Below, piece by piece: positions 62,912 to 64,000 of a DNA stretch of 64,000 bases. The stretch comes from Desulforhopalus vacuolatus (GTDB lineage: Bacteria; Desulfobacterota; Desulfobulbia; Desulfobulbales; Desulfocapsaceae), in contig NZ_JAFFPZ010000014.1 of NCBI RefSeq assembly GCF_016918505.1, forward strand, positions 1 through 64,000, read 5' to 3'. Position 1 is the first letter of the stretch, and each line of letters starts with the position of its first letter. The notes beneath the pieces were generated by a model. The model searched no databases, was not told the DNA's origin, and saw only the letters and a program-made list of their open reading frames with translations. Made by a program: the position numbers and the translations under genes.

Positions 62912-64000
62912 ATGATCGTAGAAAAAATCAAAAAAAGCATGATGGAGCGGGGAGTTTCGCCGGGAGCTATCTCACATTTTCTCTCCTGCAGGGATTCGAT
63001 CATTGCACGTAGCGGAAATTCCACGCAGTTGAACTGGGACGATATCGTCCCTTTTGGCGACGAGGACGTCAAGCAGCCAGGTACGGATCAGGAGAGTTAC
63101 CGCCACTTTGAGAGAATCGGTGAGGATCATCTTGAACGTGCAGTTGTAGTCAAACTGAACGGTGGCCGTTCTACCTCAATGGGCGGAGCGTTGCCAAAGT
63201 GTTTTGTGCAGGCCAGGGACGGTCGAAGTTTTCTTGATATCTGCATGCACCGGATGATGCATCTCAATGATCGTTTCAAGGTGGAAATTCCGCTGGTTTT
63301 GATGAATTCCTTTTTCACTAACGAGGTGACCAAAAAGCTTGTCGGCCGTACTCCGCTGATGATTTTCAACTTTATCCAGAACGAATACCCCCGGTTGCTG
63401 GAGGAGAAGATGACTCCGCTGGCCACAGGCGGGGAGGTGGACTGGTGTCCGGCTGGACACGGAGATTTTTATATCAGCTTCTACGAATCAGGGCTTCTTG
63501 ATAAACTGCTCCAGCTGGGTTATCGCTGGGTTTTTATATCCAATATTGATAACCTCTGCGCGGACATTTCACCAGCCATCCTCGGGATGATGATCGACAA
63601 GGGCCACGATTTTATGATGGAGGTGACCCGCAAGACTCCGGTTGATGTTAAGGGCGGATCACCCGTCTTTATCGACGGCCATCCCGGCCTGCTGGAGATC
63701 GCCCAGGTGGACCCGAAGCATGAGGCTGCATTCCAGAATATCAATACCTTCCGTTACTTCAATACCAACAACCTCTGGATTGACATGGAGGCGATTCGGG
63801 ATTTGATCAAAAGTGGCGGTCTTAATATCCCAACCATCATTAACCCCAAGAGCATCCTCGGTCACTCTGTCATCCAGATAGAAACGGCGATGGGGGCTGC
63901 CATGGGATCGTTTTCAAAACCAGCCGCCATCAATGTCCCCAGGAACCGGTTCTTTCCCGTGAAGAAAATGAAGGATCTCCTCATTCTGCAGTCAGATGCC
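62912..64000 (+). CDS. UTP-glucose-1-phosphate uridylyltransferase, UDPGP family (partial, cut by window end)
   Basis: The first 363 codons are present and the frame runs off the window. LNGGRSTSMGGALPK is a variant of the UTP-binding loop of eukaryote-type UDPGP proteins. Further family matches are LMNSFFTNEVTKK, FIQNEYPRLL, WCPAGHGDFYISFYESGLLDKLL, VFISNIDNL and NTNNLWIDMEAI. The enzyme makes UDP-glucose for polysaccharide and envelope sugars. It is not related to the common bacterial GalU fold group. The upstream GGAGAG is 15 bases from the ATG and comes from a family B-like repeat. Confidence 0.9.
   Translation, partial: MIVEKIKKSMMERGVSPGAISHFLSCRDSIIARSGNSTQLNWDDIVPFGDEDVKQPGTDQESYRHFERIGEDHLERAVVVKLNGGRSTSMGGALPKCFVQARDGRSFLDICMHRMMHLNDRFKVEIPLVLMNSFFTNEVTKKLVGRTPLMIFNFIQNEYPRLLEEKMTPLATGGEVDWCPAGHGDFYISFYESGLLDKLLQLGYRWVFISNIDNLCADISPAILGMMIDKGHDFMMEVTRKTPVDVKGGSPVFIDGHPGLLEIAQVDPKHEAAFQNINTFRYFNTNNLWIDMEAIRDLIKSGGLNIPTIINPKSILGHSVIQIETAMGAAMGSFSKPAAINVPRNRFFPVKKMKDLLILQSDA

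Overview
The window reads as a typical chromosomal stretch of an anaerobic, Gram-negative, delta-type proteobacterium, most likely Desulfobacterota and plausibly order Desulfobulbales. This is inferred from gene content, not from a database match. Supporting signs are outer-membrane genes (pal, skp, lolA, an MltD-type transglycosylase), two genes of the futalosine route to menaquinone (mqnB, mqnD), RNase Y next to tyrS, DUF370/RemA beside yicC and gmk, a eukaryote-like UDP-glucose pyrophosphorylase, and a selenocysteine-containing peroxiredoxin. I see no phage, CRISPR array, complete IS element or rRNA. One tRNA (Phe) and one 6S RNA are present.

Layout. 1-5.6 kb: 3' end of a flavoprotein, then a leftward set (Sec-peroxiredoxin, DsrE-like protein, methyltransferase), a divergent NfsB-type nitroreductase, a repeat-rich gap and a universal stress protein. 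5.9-12 kb: KefG-like quinone reductase, two tandem KefB/C antiporters and a ClC channel. 12-16 kb: YihY, MoaE-like and MltD genes on the minus strand, then a Nudix hydrolase. 16.4-21.2 kb: zapB-like, zapA, 6S RNA, rny, tyrS. 21.2-23.9 kb: Fur-family regulator, a radical SAM protein and a small unknown protein. 24.3-29.5 kb: pal-skp, then yicC-remA-gmk-rlmB-MFS. 29.5-32 kb: lolA-yfcE-S1 operon on the minus strand. 32.3-37.9 kb: FmdB, queA, mqnB-mqnD-mobA, SatP and Bpt. 37.9-43.6 kb: a duplicated membrane/PH-like protein, rarA bracketed by two long direct repeats, TauE/SafE and an MBL hydrolase. 43.8-53.6 kb: acs, then recN, a PP-loop tRNA thiolation-like enzyme, a CsaA-like protein, a HerA-like ATPase and nfo. 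54-64 kb: a GT-C-like membrane protein, DUF3465 protein, dgt, valS, an acidic zinc-ribbon protein, tRNA-Phe and a UTP-glucose-1-phosphate uridylyltransferase cut by the window end.

Two observations stand out. First, the peroxiredoxin is interrupted by an in-frame TGA exactly at the peroxidatic cysteine position. Directly after it lies a perfect 7-bp hairpin with a GGUC loop, so this is a selenoprotein and not a pseudogene. Second, the intergenic spaces hold two families of transposase-less, fold-back elements. Family A (nine copies) has ends related to ATACCATT. Some copies carry a purine tract and others carry two oppositely oriented fragments of a GxxExxY-type gene. Family B (four full copies and many half copies) has ends related to GGGAACmTyGAAGAACC. 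These often abut start or stop codons, and in one case supply the probable ribosome binding site.

Functionally the region is mostly housekeeping: cell division, translation, envelope biogenesis and DNA repair. Added to this are redox and ion stress defence and acetate metabolism (acs, SatP-like transporter).
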